Position numbers and translations under genes: made by a program. Of a stretch of 44,479 bases of DNA, positions 15,197 through 24,142 are shown one piece after another. Position 1 is the first letter of the stretch; every line of letters begins with the position of its first letter. The notes beneath the pieces were generated by a model that saw only the letters and a program-made list of their open reading frames with translations, was not told the origin of the DNA and made no database searches. This DNA is from an uncultured Muribaculaceae bacterium (GTDB lineage: Bacteria; Bacteroidota; Bacteroidia; Bacteroidales; Muribaculaceae): NCBI GenBank assembly GCA_944320595.1, contig CALUIB010000021.1:1-44479 (forward strand), given 5' to 3'.

Positions 15197-17671
15197 TTAC
15201 AACGACACTTTGAGCTGGCCGAGCAAGCCGGTGAACAGGCTCTTCAATCCGGCGTGGTCAGGCGATATGGCACTCACTGCATAGAAGTGTACTTCCTTGA
15301 ACGAAGCCCGAGCCGAATTGACGAGGTTGGCAAGCCCAAGCTCGGCAGTAACAAACCGCTCCATGCCCGACTCCGAAGTGTCGGAACCATGGCCGGTGGC
15401 TTGCAAATATCCCATGTCGGCCTTTGTGCACACAAAGTTGAACACTATCTTGCCTGGCTTGCGACCGACAGTCTCAAGAATATCTTTCAGCACCGAGAAC
15501 GAACTTTCCACCTTATACCGTTCACCGGCAGGCTGCCGTTTCGCCCAAGCCTCGAAACGCTGGCTCGCAGGCGTTCCCATGGTGTCGAGCATCGACGGGT
15601 CGATGATAAACACTATCGACTGCACGTTGCGGTAAAATTCCATGGCAGTCTTGTGGCTGCTCGAACCGGCATTGAACTTCTCGCCTGCCACGTCGTAGAA
15701 GAACAAGTGGTAAGGCAGCGGACGCTGGCGGCTTTCCATTATCAGCTGCGTGGCACGGTAGCGGTTGGCCACGTTGGTCTGTATGTCGCCACGGGCATCG
15801 ATGCGGCGTTTGATGCTGTCGATGCGAGTGTCGCCCGAAGAGTCGATTTGCGTAAATCGCCCCGGATAGGACTGCATCAACAGCGACAGGCCGCTATACA
15901 GCAAGTAAGACTTTCCCGACGAACGATGCCCCACGAAACCTATATGCACCTCGGTGCCGAATGAGTGCGCAGTGCCCGAGCCTATATACTGGTGGCACTG
16001 GCGGCAACGGCGAGTCAGCTTGGCCCGTCCATTAAGCAGCATGGTGGGCAACAGCTCGCCCGTCTGCGGCGACCGTTGCGAAAACACGCCATACATCCCG
16101 GGCTGCAGCCTCACAGGGTGCGCCTTGCCACCCACTATATATTCGGGCGTGGCCGTAGAGCCGCACACCGGGCACGGGCGGCGTATGCTATAGATGCGCG
16201 TCACGACGTATTCCACGCCATTAAGCAGCAAGTTAATAACGATTACCACCAAGGCAAAGGCAAGAAACAGCACCAACGGCGTGGCAAACGCCACAACCAG
16301 CACATCCCAGTAACGGGCAAATATCGATATGCCCCAGCCAAGCATATTCACACTTTGCATGAAATCAAATCCCCACTCCACGAGCATCTTGCCAGTATCG
16401 GAAATTTCGTCGGACCAGCCTACTATCACGCCGCCTATTATAGTGGGCAGGCACCCAATGCCTTCCTTGCCTAAAAGTGCCAAAATGCCACCCACAAGGC
16501 AAATCCATCCCACTACCACAAGAGCCCACAGCAGGAACCTGACTATCCACAGCACGGCCCATATTACACCGCCCACAAGCAGTATGACCAAAATAGAGGC
16601 AACGAATGCCGTTATCGCTATCAATATCATGGAGCCTACCTTCAAGTATGGCTCGTAATTATACATCCACAGGCGTTTCATTCCATTGGATTGAAGGCGA
16701 CCCGAGAAATTGGCAAATACTGGCTCGCGCAGCAAGTAAAGCACCGTTGCCGTACCCAAAACGGTACACGTGACAAGTATTATAAACAACACTCCACTCG
16801 GCGACCCAGCACCACCAGCACCTCTCGACCTGACATCATTGATGAAATTGTCAACTATCGGTATTCCCACGTATGCCTTTGCCTCGATTCGCGGTGCGGC
16901 CACGGCAAGCGAGTCGGCTGCAAGTTCCTCGGCAGTGTAATATGCTATTTCCCTGCGTATCACCTGCTGTGTGCTGCGACCTTTCTTCTTGACGCGCTCA
17001 GTCCAGTTGCCAAGCAGGTCGTCAAACTTGTAAGTATATGTGTACCGCTCTGTTGCTCCGCCTTTCACCAACGTGGCTGTCACTTCTTCGGTAGCCGGCA
17101 GTCCGGTCACGGTGTCGCACTCGATAGTTATGCTTGCTATATCCGACGTGGAGATGATTTGTGCCAACTTTCCGTTGTCGCCATACACATACTCGTAGTG
17201 CACCATGCTTGAATCGGGATAGTGCCTTACTTCGTCCACCACTTTGCCGGCATCGTTGTAGGCATATTCGTTACACCATTTTTCCCCATTACCGACATTC
17301 GTGTAGACCTCTTTCACAAGGTCGCCAAATGCGTTGAACACGGGCATGAACACAATGGCACTGTCGCCCAAGAATATGGATGAGAGCCGCTCGTTCTCGT
17401 CATATTTCGCTACAAGCACGGCCACAGTGTCGCCCTTGGCGACTACCTGCTGCGAGGTCATGCGCCCCTTGCGGTCGAAGTATGTGTATCTTGTGTTCAC
17501 CAGCCTGTAGCGACCGTCAAGGTACTTCTCGGTGGCACACTTCACATTGCCGCTGACATCTTGGTATGAACTAACCGAATAAGGCATATACCGCGCACTC
17601 TCGTCTTTGCAAGAAACCACCACGGCTGCCAACAGAAACAACAATATCAGTCTGAACTGTTTCATTTTCAT
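15197..17671 (-). CDS. Membrane lipoprotein with YD-like repeats, transmembrane segments, zinc ribbon and C-terminal GTPase (double-GTPase family)
   Basis: An 824-residue fusion. The first 21 residues are a lipoprotein signal ending VVVSC (Cys21). Residues 55-250 hold repeated beta strands of YD/Rhs-like flavour (YTYFDRKGRM, YAYNDAGKVV, YVYGDNGKL). Three to five hydrophobic segments follow at about 293-313, 345-400 and 456-485. Zinc-ribbon cysteines are CPVC (500-503) and CRQC (556-559). A P-loop GTPase domain fills the C-terminus: GHRSSGKS (581-588), FFYDVAGE (657-664) and CTKAD (748-752). Start 17671 overlaps the preceding stop (ATGA); the open frame beyond it runs inside the neighbour and is rejected. 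Topology suggests an outside sensor and a cytosolic GTPase switch. The family name (DO-GTPase) is from memory of conflict-system surveys. Confidence 0.8.
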   Translation of the reverse strand: MKMKQFRLILLFLLAAVVVSCKDESARYMPYSVSSYQDVSGNVKCATEKYLDGRYRLVNTRYTYFDRKGRMTSQQVVAKGDTVAVLVAKYDENERLSSIFLGDSAIVFMPVFNAFGDLVKEVYTNVGNGEKWCNEYAYNDAGKVVDEVRHYPDSSMVHYEYVYGDNGKLAQIISTSDIASITIECDTVTGLPATEEVTATLVKGGATERYTYTYKFDDLLGNWTERVKKKGRSTQQVIRREIAYYTAEELAADSLAVAAPRIEAKAYVGIPIVDNFINDVRSRGAGGAGSPSGVLFIILVTCTVLGTATVLYLLREPVFANFSGRLQSNGMKRLWMYNYEPYLKVGSMILIAITAFVASILVILLVGGVIWAVLWIVRFLLWALVVVGWICLVGGILALLGKEGIGCLPTIIGGVIVGWSDEISDTGKMLVEWGFDFMQSVNMLGWGISIFARYWDVLVVAFATPLVLFLAFALVVIVINLLLNGVEYVVTRIYSIRRPCPVCGSTATPEYIVGGKAHPVRLQPGMYGVFSQRSPQTGELLPTMLLNGRAKLTRRCRQCHQYIGSGTAHSFGTEVHIGFVGHRSSGKSYLLYSGLSLLMQSYPGRFTQIDSSGDTRIDSIKRRIDARGDIQTNVANRYRATQLIMESRQRPLPYHLFFYDVAGEKFNAGSSSHKTAMEFYRNVQSIVFIIDPSMLDTMGTPASQRFEAWAKRQPAGERYKVESSFSVLKDILETVGRKPGKIVFNFVCTKADMGYLQATGHGSDTSESGMERFVTAELGLANLVNSARASFKEVHFYAVSAISPDHAGLKSLFTGLLGQLKVSL

Positions 17672-20022
17672 GAACGATTGAATAACTTGCGTGTTAACTT
17701 GGTGAAAAATTTGTCGGCACCTGCCAAATGCTTTGCCAAAGCCTTGTCGGGGCACGAGGCAATGAACGCCTTGCGGTCGGTGCTGTTCCACTTCACATTG
17801 TCGGCAATGGCGAGCACGTAATTCTCGCGGTCGGCGCGTATGGCTTGCACTTGCGACTCCCATGTGGCCGATATTATCCCGGCTATGCAAGCTGCCGCCA
17901 TTCCAGCCGCCTGCGATGCGTATGCGGCCACCTCCTTGCGCGACGGGGAGAGCTTTAGCCATGCCTCATAAAGCTGCCTTATGTAACCTGCATCCTTGCC
18001 CATGCGATGCGCCATAAGTAGCACCGAGCAATCCACCATGGACGGCACATTGCCGTCCAGAAGACTTGCCACAGTGGCTATTTTCGCCGCCGCCTCGTGG
18101 CCGACGGCAATCTCCGACGGCGGCAGCAGGCGGCCAAGCACATCGCGGTCGCAGCCAGTCGGGTTCTTCATGCAGGCATCGGCATAAACGTCAAACACAC
18201 GTCGTGCCGCCTCCATGCCGTTGAACACAGGCACAGTAACCTCGTCAATAAATTCCAGCAACGCCTTGATACCGTTACGGGGGTCGTGGGACACCATGCC
18301 ACCATAATATTCGGCCACAATCGGTGCCAACACACCTGCCACCACCGCATCATTGCCGCTCTGCTTCAATATTGCCGAAAAACGCTCCTTGTCGGCACGC
18401 AAGCACACGGCACGCACCATCTCCTTCAAGTCGCTTATCTGCTCGGTGTGAGCCAAAATATAGCCATACAGCGCATTGCCACACCGCTCCACAGGGAACA
18501 GTTCGTCAATAAGCTCGTGCCTTGCCTCAGACGGCACCGGCCATTGCATAATGCGATTGATGATGATGCCTATGTTGTCATTGATGTCGTCGTAATAATA
18601 GCGCAGCATCTTGCGCCACACCGTGGTGCTGTGCGACTGGTTCAGCGCGTCGAAGAAACTGTCTTCCGATGGAATCAAGCCACGGTCGGTGATATACAAC
18701 ACCACGTCGATGTTAGACGAATTTACCACTTTCCCTAAATAAGATGGCGAGCCAAACAATATGGTGCAGGTTATCCACTTGCTACTCTCGGGAGTCAATT
18801 GTAAACGCTGCCCGTCGCTTTGCAAAATATAACCTGCCATGGCTATTGCCTTGTTGATTTCCAATCCGCGGCTCGACGTGAGGCCGCAATTCACCGCCGC
18901 ATTGATTTTATCCCACAGCCGTGCTTCGGCCTCGGGCGCAAGCCGCAAAGCGCAAGCTTTAGCTATGAACTCTCCCGAAAGGTCGTCGAGCGAAACCTCC
19001 TTCGATGTCTCAGCCACAAGAAACATATTATACTCAAATGCATAATCATGCTCCTTGGCCGGGTCGAGCCGCAAGTAATAATCCACGAGCTGCATCATGA
19101 TGGCAGTGTCGCCACTGGCGGCAAGTTCCACTATCTTGCGGTAAATGAAATTGTCATCGACATTGCGTGTAGTACCCTCGAAAAGGTTGACGCACACATG
19201 GCTATCTTCATACAGTTCACGCTCGTTATGCTCGTTGACGAACACCATGTCATATTCATCGGGCACCCCGTAACCTTGCATATAATTGGTTGTAAACCGT
19301 TTGCCTGCAATCAGCCCTACAGGCAACACCGACAAGCTTTTTACCAAAGCCTGCGTAGTGCTTTCGGGTGCCTTGATTATGACCTTGCATAACGACGGGT
19401 CGATGCTGCGCTTGCCATTGGCGTAGGCCTGCAACAAGGCAGTCACGCACCTTGCAAAGTCGGCAGCTACGGCGGCTGCCATTTCCCCATTGCCGCACTG
19501 CAAGCTGCGCGGCGGCAGCAATTGCGGCTCACCGGTCAATAATGACTGCAACTCGGCATTGCCCGGGTAGCAAGTGTAGTCGCGTGGAAAAAATAAATCC
19601 TCATTGCCAATCATTGCAAACACACCGACAGGCGGCAACTCATCAAACACCAACAAGTGCGCAAAATAATTGGCACCCGTGCGCATTGCCCCGTTGCGGT
19701 CGCAAAAATATCCGTAGTCAATGCCTATGTACACCGTGCGGCTAAGCACATACCGCGAGCCGCCTGCCGCAAGCTCCACTCGCCTGAAAGAGTATGCCGG
19801 AGCATAATCATACACGACACGTGGATTGCTGCTTATTTGCTCGAACGTGAGCATACGGTCGGCTTCAACGCTGTAACCTGGGGCGCATTTATCCACGATT
19901 TCGGTCACCTCGTCGGGCCGCATCCCCTTGGTGTAGGTACGCACCCCGAACCCGGCATAACCGCTGATGGCGGAATGTTCGGTCGAGGCGTAATATATTT
20001 CTTTGCAGTCGATAGTTTCCAT
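17668..20022 (-). CDS. GAP1-N2-like GTPase-associated protein
   Basis: A 784-residue soluble protein. Its N-terminus (YYASTEHSAISGYAGFGVRT at 10-29, TVYIGIDYGYF near 96-106, RTGANYFAHLLVF at 114-126) resembles the GAP1-N2 domain described computationally as the partner of bacterial double GTPases ('YT..R.G..G.GFQV', 'G.F.AH.L'). The rest is largely helical, consistent with the GAP1 middle and C-terminal parts. It lies between the two GTPase genes: it starts eight bases after the zinc-ribbon GTPase gene and its stop overlaps the lipoprotein-GTPase start. Inferred role: regulating or bridging the two GTPases. No catalytic Arg finger can be assigned by eye. Recognition of the family is moderate; no biochemical function is proven. 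Confidence 0.72.
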   Translation of the reverse strand: METIDCKEIYYASTEHSAISGYAGFGVRTYTKGMRPDEVTEIVDKCAPGYSVEADRMLTFEQISSNPRVVYDYAPAYSFRRVELAAGGSRYVLSRTVYIGIDYGYFCDRNGAMRTGANYFAHLLVFDELPPVGVFAMIGNEDLFFPRDYTCYPGNAELQSLLTGEPQLLPPRSLQCGNGEMAAAVAADFARCVTALLQAYANGKRSIDPSLCKVIIKAPESTTQALVKSLSVLPVGLIAGKRFTTNYMQGYGVPDEYDMVFVNEHNERELYEDSHVCVNLFEGTTRNVDDNFIYRKIVELAASGDTAIMMQLVDYYLRLDPAKEHDYAFEYNMFLVAETSKEVSLDDLSGEFIAKACALRLAPEAEARLWDKINAAVNCGLTSSRGLEINKAIAMAGYILQSDGQRLQLTPESSKWITCTILFGSPSYLGKVVNSSNIDVVLYITDRGLIPSEDSFFDALNQSHSTTVWRKMLRYYYDDINDNIGIIINRIMQWPVPSEARHELIDELFPVERCGNALYGYILAHTEQISDLKEMVRAVCLRADKERFSAILKQSGNDAVVAGVLAPIVAEYYGGMVSHDPRNGIKALLEFIDEVTVPVFNGMEAARRVFDVYADACMKNPTGCDRDVLGRLLPPSEIAVGHEAAAKIATVASLLDGNVPSMVDCSVLLMAHRMGKDAGYIRQLYEAWLKLSPSRKEVAAYASQAAGMAAACIAGIISATWESQVQAIRADRENYVLAIADNVKWNSTDRKAFIASCPDKALAKHLAGADKFFTKLTRKLFNRS

Positions 20023-20030
20023 AGCAGGTA

Positions 20031-21224
20031 TTATTTAACAATTGGCAATGAATATTTGAATTGGTGCAATATCCACACAAGCGGGTCGAGTACACGGTAT
20101 GGCCGCAAATTGTTTATGCTACCCGTCTTGTCGGGCACACCGCCAAGAGCCGATATGCCGAAGTATTTCACGTTACGGTAATGGTTCTCCATGCTGTTGA
20201 TGAAGTTCTGTTCACCCCACGAGTTAAGCCCCGAGCGCAACCCGTCGCTTATACTGTCGATGTCGGCAAGATTCACGCCGCTGCCGTCGAGAAACGAGCT
20301 ATTGCGCTCCATCGACATTCCTGGTATCGACGTGTTGCGGAACAGCTGTTCATTGAGCAATATGGCATCAATCTTGCTGAACACAAGTGCCATGGGGCGG
20401 CTGTAATGGGTGTCGCGGACACTTTTCTCCCCCTCCTCGAAGTGCGTGATGAGATTGGAGATGATGCGGTCGTAACGAATTTCTATTTCGGGCAGGTGCA
20501 TGCAACTTTGCAACTTGTCGTGAACGTATGGCACCGAGAAGGTGTCGAGCAGGAAAATCACGGCATCCGACTGGTTTAGGAACTTCACATTGGCGGCAAT
20601 GTTGCGCACATCGGTGAAATTTTCACCAGCGGTGTCGTAGAACACAAGGTAGATGGGTTGCTTCCCCTGCTGCCCCAGTTCATATATCAGCGGCACTTTG
20701 CTCTTAGGGTCGTTGACGCTCGTCTGTGCCGGGCATACACCCTTCTTGTAAACTATGTTGAAGAAATCGCGCTCGTAGCGCAATTGCGTATTGTTCTCAG
20801 GCACATTTGCTACAGCCGAGGCAGTTATGCCAATGTTGCCGAGGCAGTGACCCGAGCGGAACAATTCGTTGATAAGCGTGGTTATGTATATAGTCTTACC
20901 GCTGCTGCGGGCGCCGATTATCGAAATTATGTAGCCTTTCTCCTTGACCATGTGCTTGGGTATGCGGTTATGGCAATGCGGACATATCACGAGATATGAC
21001 TTCTGCTTGCATTGCGGGCAAGTGCCATATTCGGGCATACGCCCCAGCAGGCTCAAAATCGAGGAACCAGGCTTGAAACAGGGACACACGTTCTGTGTGC
21101 TGCCCCAGAATTTGCTCAATTCGGGGTCGTTGCTTTTGGTGCAACCATTTTCGTTGCTGCAACGAAACATCACCTCGCTGCGCTCGAAAGTATTGAAACA
21201 GTATGGACACACTACTTTGCTCAT
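20031..21224 (-). CDS. Zinc-ribbon GTPase (double-GTPase family), cytosolic
   Basis: The 397-residue protein begins with a treble of Cys pairs: CPYC (6-9), C22/C28, CPC (47-49), CPQC (69-72) and CPHC (81-84). A P-loop GTPase follows: GARSSGKT (104-111), VFYDTAGE (194-201) and FSKID (282-286, as the TKxD/NKxD base-recognition motif). It has no signal peptide or membrane segment. The GTPase core resembles that at the C-terminus of the downstream lipoprotein (both have G-R-SSGK and FYD-AGE), so the two are a paralogous pair, one free and one membrane-bound. It sits 14 bases after the J-like gene and eight before the GAP1-like gene. A regulatory GTPase switch is inferred. Confidence 0.82.
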   Translation of the reverse strand: MSKVVCPYCFNTFERSEVMFRCSNENGCTKSNDPELSKFWGSTQNVCPCFKPGSSILSLLGRMPEYGTCPQCKQKSYLVICPHCHNRIPKHMVKEKGYIISIIGARSSGKTIYITTLINELFRSGHCLGNIGITASAVANVPENNTQLRYERDFFNIVYKKGVCPAQTSVNDPKSKVPLIYELGQQGKQPIYLVFYDTAGENFTDVRNIAANVKFLNQSDAVIFLLDTFSVPYVHDKLQSCMHLPEIEIRYDRIISNLITHFEEGEKSVRDTHYSRPMALVFSKIDAILLNEQLFRNTSIPGMSMERNSSFLDGSGVNLADIDSISDGLRSGLNSWGEQNFINSMENHYRNVKYFGISALGGVPDKTGSINNLRPYRVLDPLVWILHQFKYSLPIVK

Positions 21225-21238
21225 ATCGCGTAGTCAGA

Positions 21239-24142
21239 TTATTTTATTTGTCGTGTTTCGGGGATTATCATCACTTGCTTGGCGAGGTCGGCATCGGTGG
21301 CAATAAGCCTGAAATACACTGCCTTGCCCTTTTGTACACGGGTATAACGGAACTCCTTGCGCAACTCGATGCCTGGCTTTAGTTCTTGCGGCGATATAGT
21401 TAGGTATGGCCGGTAGTTCTCCACATTGGTCGGGGCGAAATTCTCGGCAATAAGCAGAGCCAACTGGCAAGGCAGCGGCGAGTCGCAACTCACCGTGAGG
21501 CTGTACTTGTCCTTGCCGATAAACCCGAGCATGCTTTCGCTTTTTACCTCCACGAAGTCCACTCGCACCATCTTCAGGCTTATCACCTTGCTTGTCTCCT
21601 CGCTCAGGAGCGTTTCCCCACCTTCTTTCACCACCGATGCCACAGCTATGCTCACCGCCTTGGCTCCGGCCGGCAGTTCCACCTTGTATTGCGGCTTAGC
21701 TGGAGCTGCGATGTCGTAATTCCTTACGTTTCCGCCGTCAACCTGTGTGGAAATCCTCACCGCCTTCACGTTGTTCCATTCCCAATTGACCATTACGAAC
21801 GTGTCGTTGCGGTCGAACCGCACCCCGGAGGGTTTCACCATCGACAGCACCTTGACCTGCTTGCCAGCCACGCCCATATTGCCAAGCACGGTCACGGGCA
21901 GGAAGTAGCGGTGCCCGCTGAAGTCTTTCTTGAACGAATAGGAATTGCCAGCTGTGTCGATTTTGCGGTATTTCAGGTTGTCGATGTTCACTTTGGCATT
22001 TTCGAGTATGTCAAAGGGGCGGTCACTCTCATAGATATGCAATATGCCTTTTGCCGGTTTGTCCCAGTCAAGGCGGGCAAGTGTTCCTAAATGGGAATAC
22101 CGCAATTCCACCGGCTGCGGCGGCGACATGGGACACAGTGCCTGCGTCAGGCCTGCCGACCTGTGGCTGCGACCCGTGCAATCGTCATATACTGTGACCA
22201 GCTTGTAAAGGTATCGCTTGTCGGGCGCAAGACCTGTGTCGGTGAATGAACTGCCGGTCACAGTCTTAATGAGAGTACCATCGCGGAACACCTCTATGCT
22301 CTTGGCTCGCGGAGGCAGCTTGAACCCGAACCCTATGTGCGTGGCCTGCACATCGAGCGAAATTGCACCGGGAGCCATGTCGGCGACCGTCATTGCCGGA
22401 GATGTGGTAACCGCGGCACTACGCGAAAGCACATTGCCACACTTGCCATACACGGCATAATAGTAGCTCACGCCAGGTTCTACCCTTGTGTCGTCGATGG
22501 CATTGTTAAAGGTGTCGCACACCGTTTCTCCGTCGGTCGGCCCCGTGGGGCGGCCAGCGACCTTGCGGACTACGTGGTATTCTATATAGCGCGACGGCAA
22601 TTTGCTCCATTCCACCCTTATGGCCTGCCCCGACACCGATGCACAAATTTGCGAGGGCGGCGCAGGCGGGGTGAGTTGCAATTTCTCCTTGGCCGTGGTG
22701 CAGTCGGAACATATCGACAAGGCTTGCATATAGCACTCTATCTGTTCATTTGTGTCGCGCAATCCTTTCGCCTTGGCGATAAGAGCTTCGGCATTGGCCA
22801 CCGCACCCTCTATCTCTTTCCTCAATGCAGTTGCTTCGGGACCGTATCCTATTTGGCCGAGCAGTGCCGATGCCCCGTAGTAGGCACGCTGCGCGCACAA
22901 GTCGCGCACTTTAGGCAAAGTCGCGCTTATGCGGCCCTGCGCCTTTTTCACCTCGGCCACCACCGATTGCAGGCGTGGGTTGCTTGGCCAGTAGCCTTCA
23001 GCCGCCTCGATGCACCGCACCGCCTCGTCCACGTTGTTATATTTAAGCGCAGTCTGCGCATCTTTCAGCAAAGCCTCGGCGCGAGGAAAATCGCCAAACA
23101 CGAACCCACACTTCACGCACCGCAGCTCGTCGTGACTGGAGCTTATGCGTCCGCACCGCGGGCAAGTGATTGTGACGGGCAACCCACACTGCTTGCACAC
23201 CTGAGCACCAGCAGGATTGAGTGCGCCACAAAAGCGGCACATTTGCAGGCTGCTGCTGTCGGCAGGCTCTATCACCGTCACTTTCAACTTTTCGGCGGTA
23301 GTGTATATCATATATTCGGCCTTGTCGGGATGCATGCCACTTTCGGTGCACTCCTCCAGAAGGGCCTTGTACTGCTCGGGGCGGATGATACGGTCGCTGC
23401 CGGCGGCGATGCGTTCAATCTTGGAACGAACCGGGGCAAACGACTGGTTGCCGCACGTGTAGTCGTAGTCGGCACGTTTTCCGGCATCGAGCAGCTGCGT
23501 CTTGCAATGCCCCACAATGGCATTGACGGTGGCTTTCTCGTCGTTTGCTGGACGTTTTTGGTTTTCGGCATATATCTCGTCGCAGATTTGGCGTATTTGC
23601 TGCATCGGTGCATTGTGCGGCACATTTAGAAAGGCGTAGAGGTCGCGCTTCTTCACCTTGGCAAGCTCCTCGGATATGCGGCGGAACAGAGTGGAGTCCA
23701 TCTCCTTCCCACTGCCGGTCTCCTTGTACCTGAAAACCTTCTTCTGCTTGATAGTAGCACCAAGTATCTTTAAAATCTCGTCGCGAGTGAATGAGGGGTT
23801 CTTCTTTGCCATTTCGGCAAGGGCCGACTCCTCGATTTGCCCGTTCACCACAAATATGGCCGCATCTTCCCTTATGGCTTTTTCCTGCTGCTGCCGCTTT
23901 TGCTTGATGAGCAAGGCATACTTGTCGGCATGCTCCTTCAGCATATTGGGGTTCGCAGCCAGTTCGGCCTTGAAACGCTTAAGCACGTCGAGCTTGGCCT
24001 TTGCACGTGCGGCCTGACGAGTGAGCTGGTTTGTCCACGTCGAGATTTGAGCATCCAGTTCCTGCACCACGCGGTCATTGCTGTCGGCAGGCGTCAGTTT
24101 CAGGTATTCATATATGTTTTCTGTTTCGTCCATGATTGTCAT
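21239..24142 (-). CDS. Large J-like, zinc-ribbon, fibronectin-III-like adaptor protein
   Basis: A 967-residue protein without signal peptide. It has two regions resembling J domains: 10-75 (IYEYLKLTPADSNDRVVQEL) and 167-228 (DLYAFLNVPHNAPMQQIRQI ... LLDAGKRADYD). Both lack the HPD tripeptide; the only HPD (271-273) lies outside them. Two zinc ribbons follow: C302/C305/C316/C319 and C327/C330/C342/C345. Then come a TPR-like helical part (about 350-480) and several fibronectin-III-like beta sandwiches (about 495-900; e.g. IRVEWSKLPSRYIEYHVVRK, YYYAVYGKCGN). The start overlaps the stop of the Hsp70-vWA gene (ATGA); ATG 24133 is an alternative. Probable role: cochaperone scaffold presenting clients or partners to the two Hsp70s. 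Zinc ribbons also occur in both GTPases of the operon. Confidence 0.75.
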   Translation of the reverse strand: MTIMDETENIYEYLKLTPADSNDRVVQELDAQISTWTNQLTRQAARAKAKLDVLKRFKAELAANPNMLKEHADKYALLIKQKRQQQEKAIREDAAIFVVNGQIEESALAEMAKKNPSFTRDEILKILGATIKQKKVFRYKETGSGKEMDSTLFRRISEELAKVKKRDLYAFLNVPHNAPMQQIRQICDEIYAENQKRPANDEKATVNAIVGHCKTQLLDAGKRADYDYTCGNQSFAPVRSKIERIAAGSDRIIRPEQYKALLEECTESGMHPDKAEYMIYTTAEKLKVTVIEPADSSSLQMCRFCGALNPAGAQVCKQCGLPVTITCPRCGRISSSHDELRCVKCGFVFGDFPRAEALLKDAQTALKYNNVDEAVRCIEAAEGYWPSNPRLQSVVAEVKKAQGRISATLPKVRDLCAQRAYYGASALLGQIGYGPEATALRKEIEGAVANAEALIAKAKGLRDTNEQIECYMQALSICSDCTTAKEKLQLTPPAPPSQICASVSGQAIRVEWSKLPSRYIEYHVVRKVAGRPTGPTDGETVCDTFNNAIDDTRVEPGVSYYYAVYGKCGNVLSRSAAVTTSPAMTVADMAPGAISLDVQATHIGFGFKLPPRAKSIEVFRDGTLIKTVTGSSFTDTGLAPDKRYLYKLVTVYDDCTGRSHRSAGLTQALCPMSPPQPVELRYSHLGTLARLDWDKPAKGILHIYESDRPFDILENAKVNIDNLKYRKIDTAGNSYSFKKDFSGHRYFLPVTVLGNMGVAGKQVKVLSMVKPSGVRFDRNDTFVMVNWEWNNVKAVRISTQVDGGNVRNYDIAAPAKPQYKVELPAGAKAVSIAVASVVKEGGETLLSEETSKVISLKMVRVDFVEVKSESMLGFIGKDKYSLTVSCDSPLPCQLALLIAENFAPTNVENYRPYLTISPQELKPGIELRKEFRYTRVQKGKAVYFRLIATDADLAKQVMIIPETRQIK

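Noticed and set aside
17672-17962. N-terminal extension of the lipoprotein-GTPase frame
   Set aside because: It runs through the end of the GAP1-like gene in another frame, with Arg/His/Gln-rich text. The ATG at 17671 overlapping the stop and starting a signal peptide is far better.
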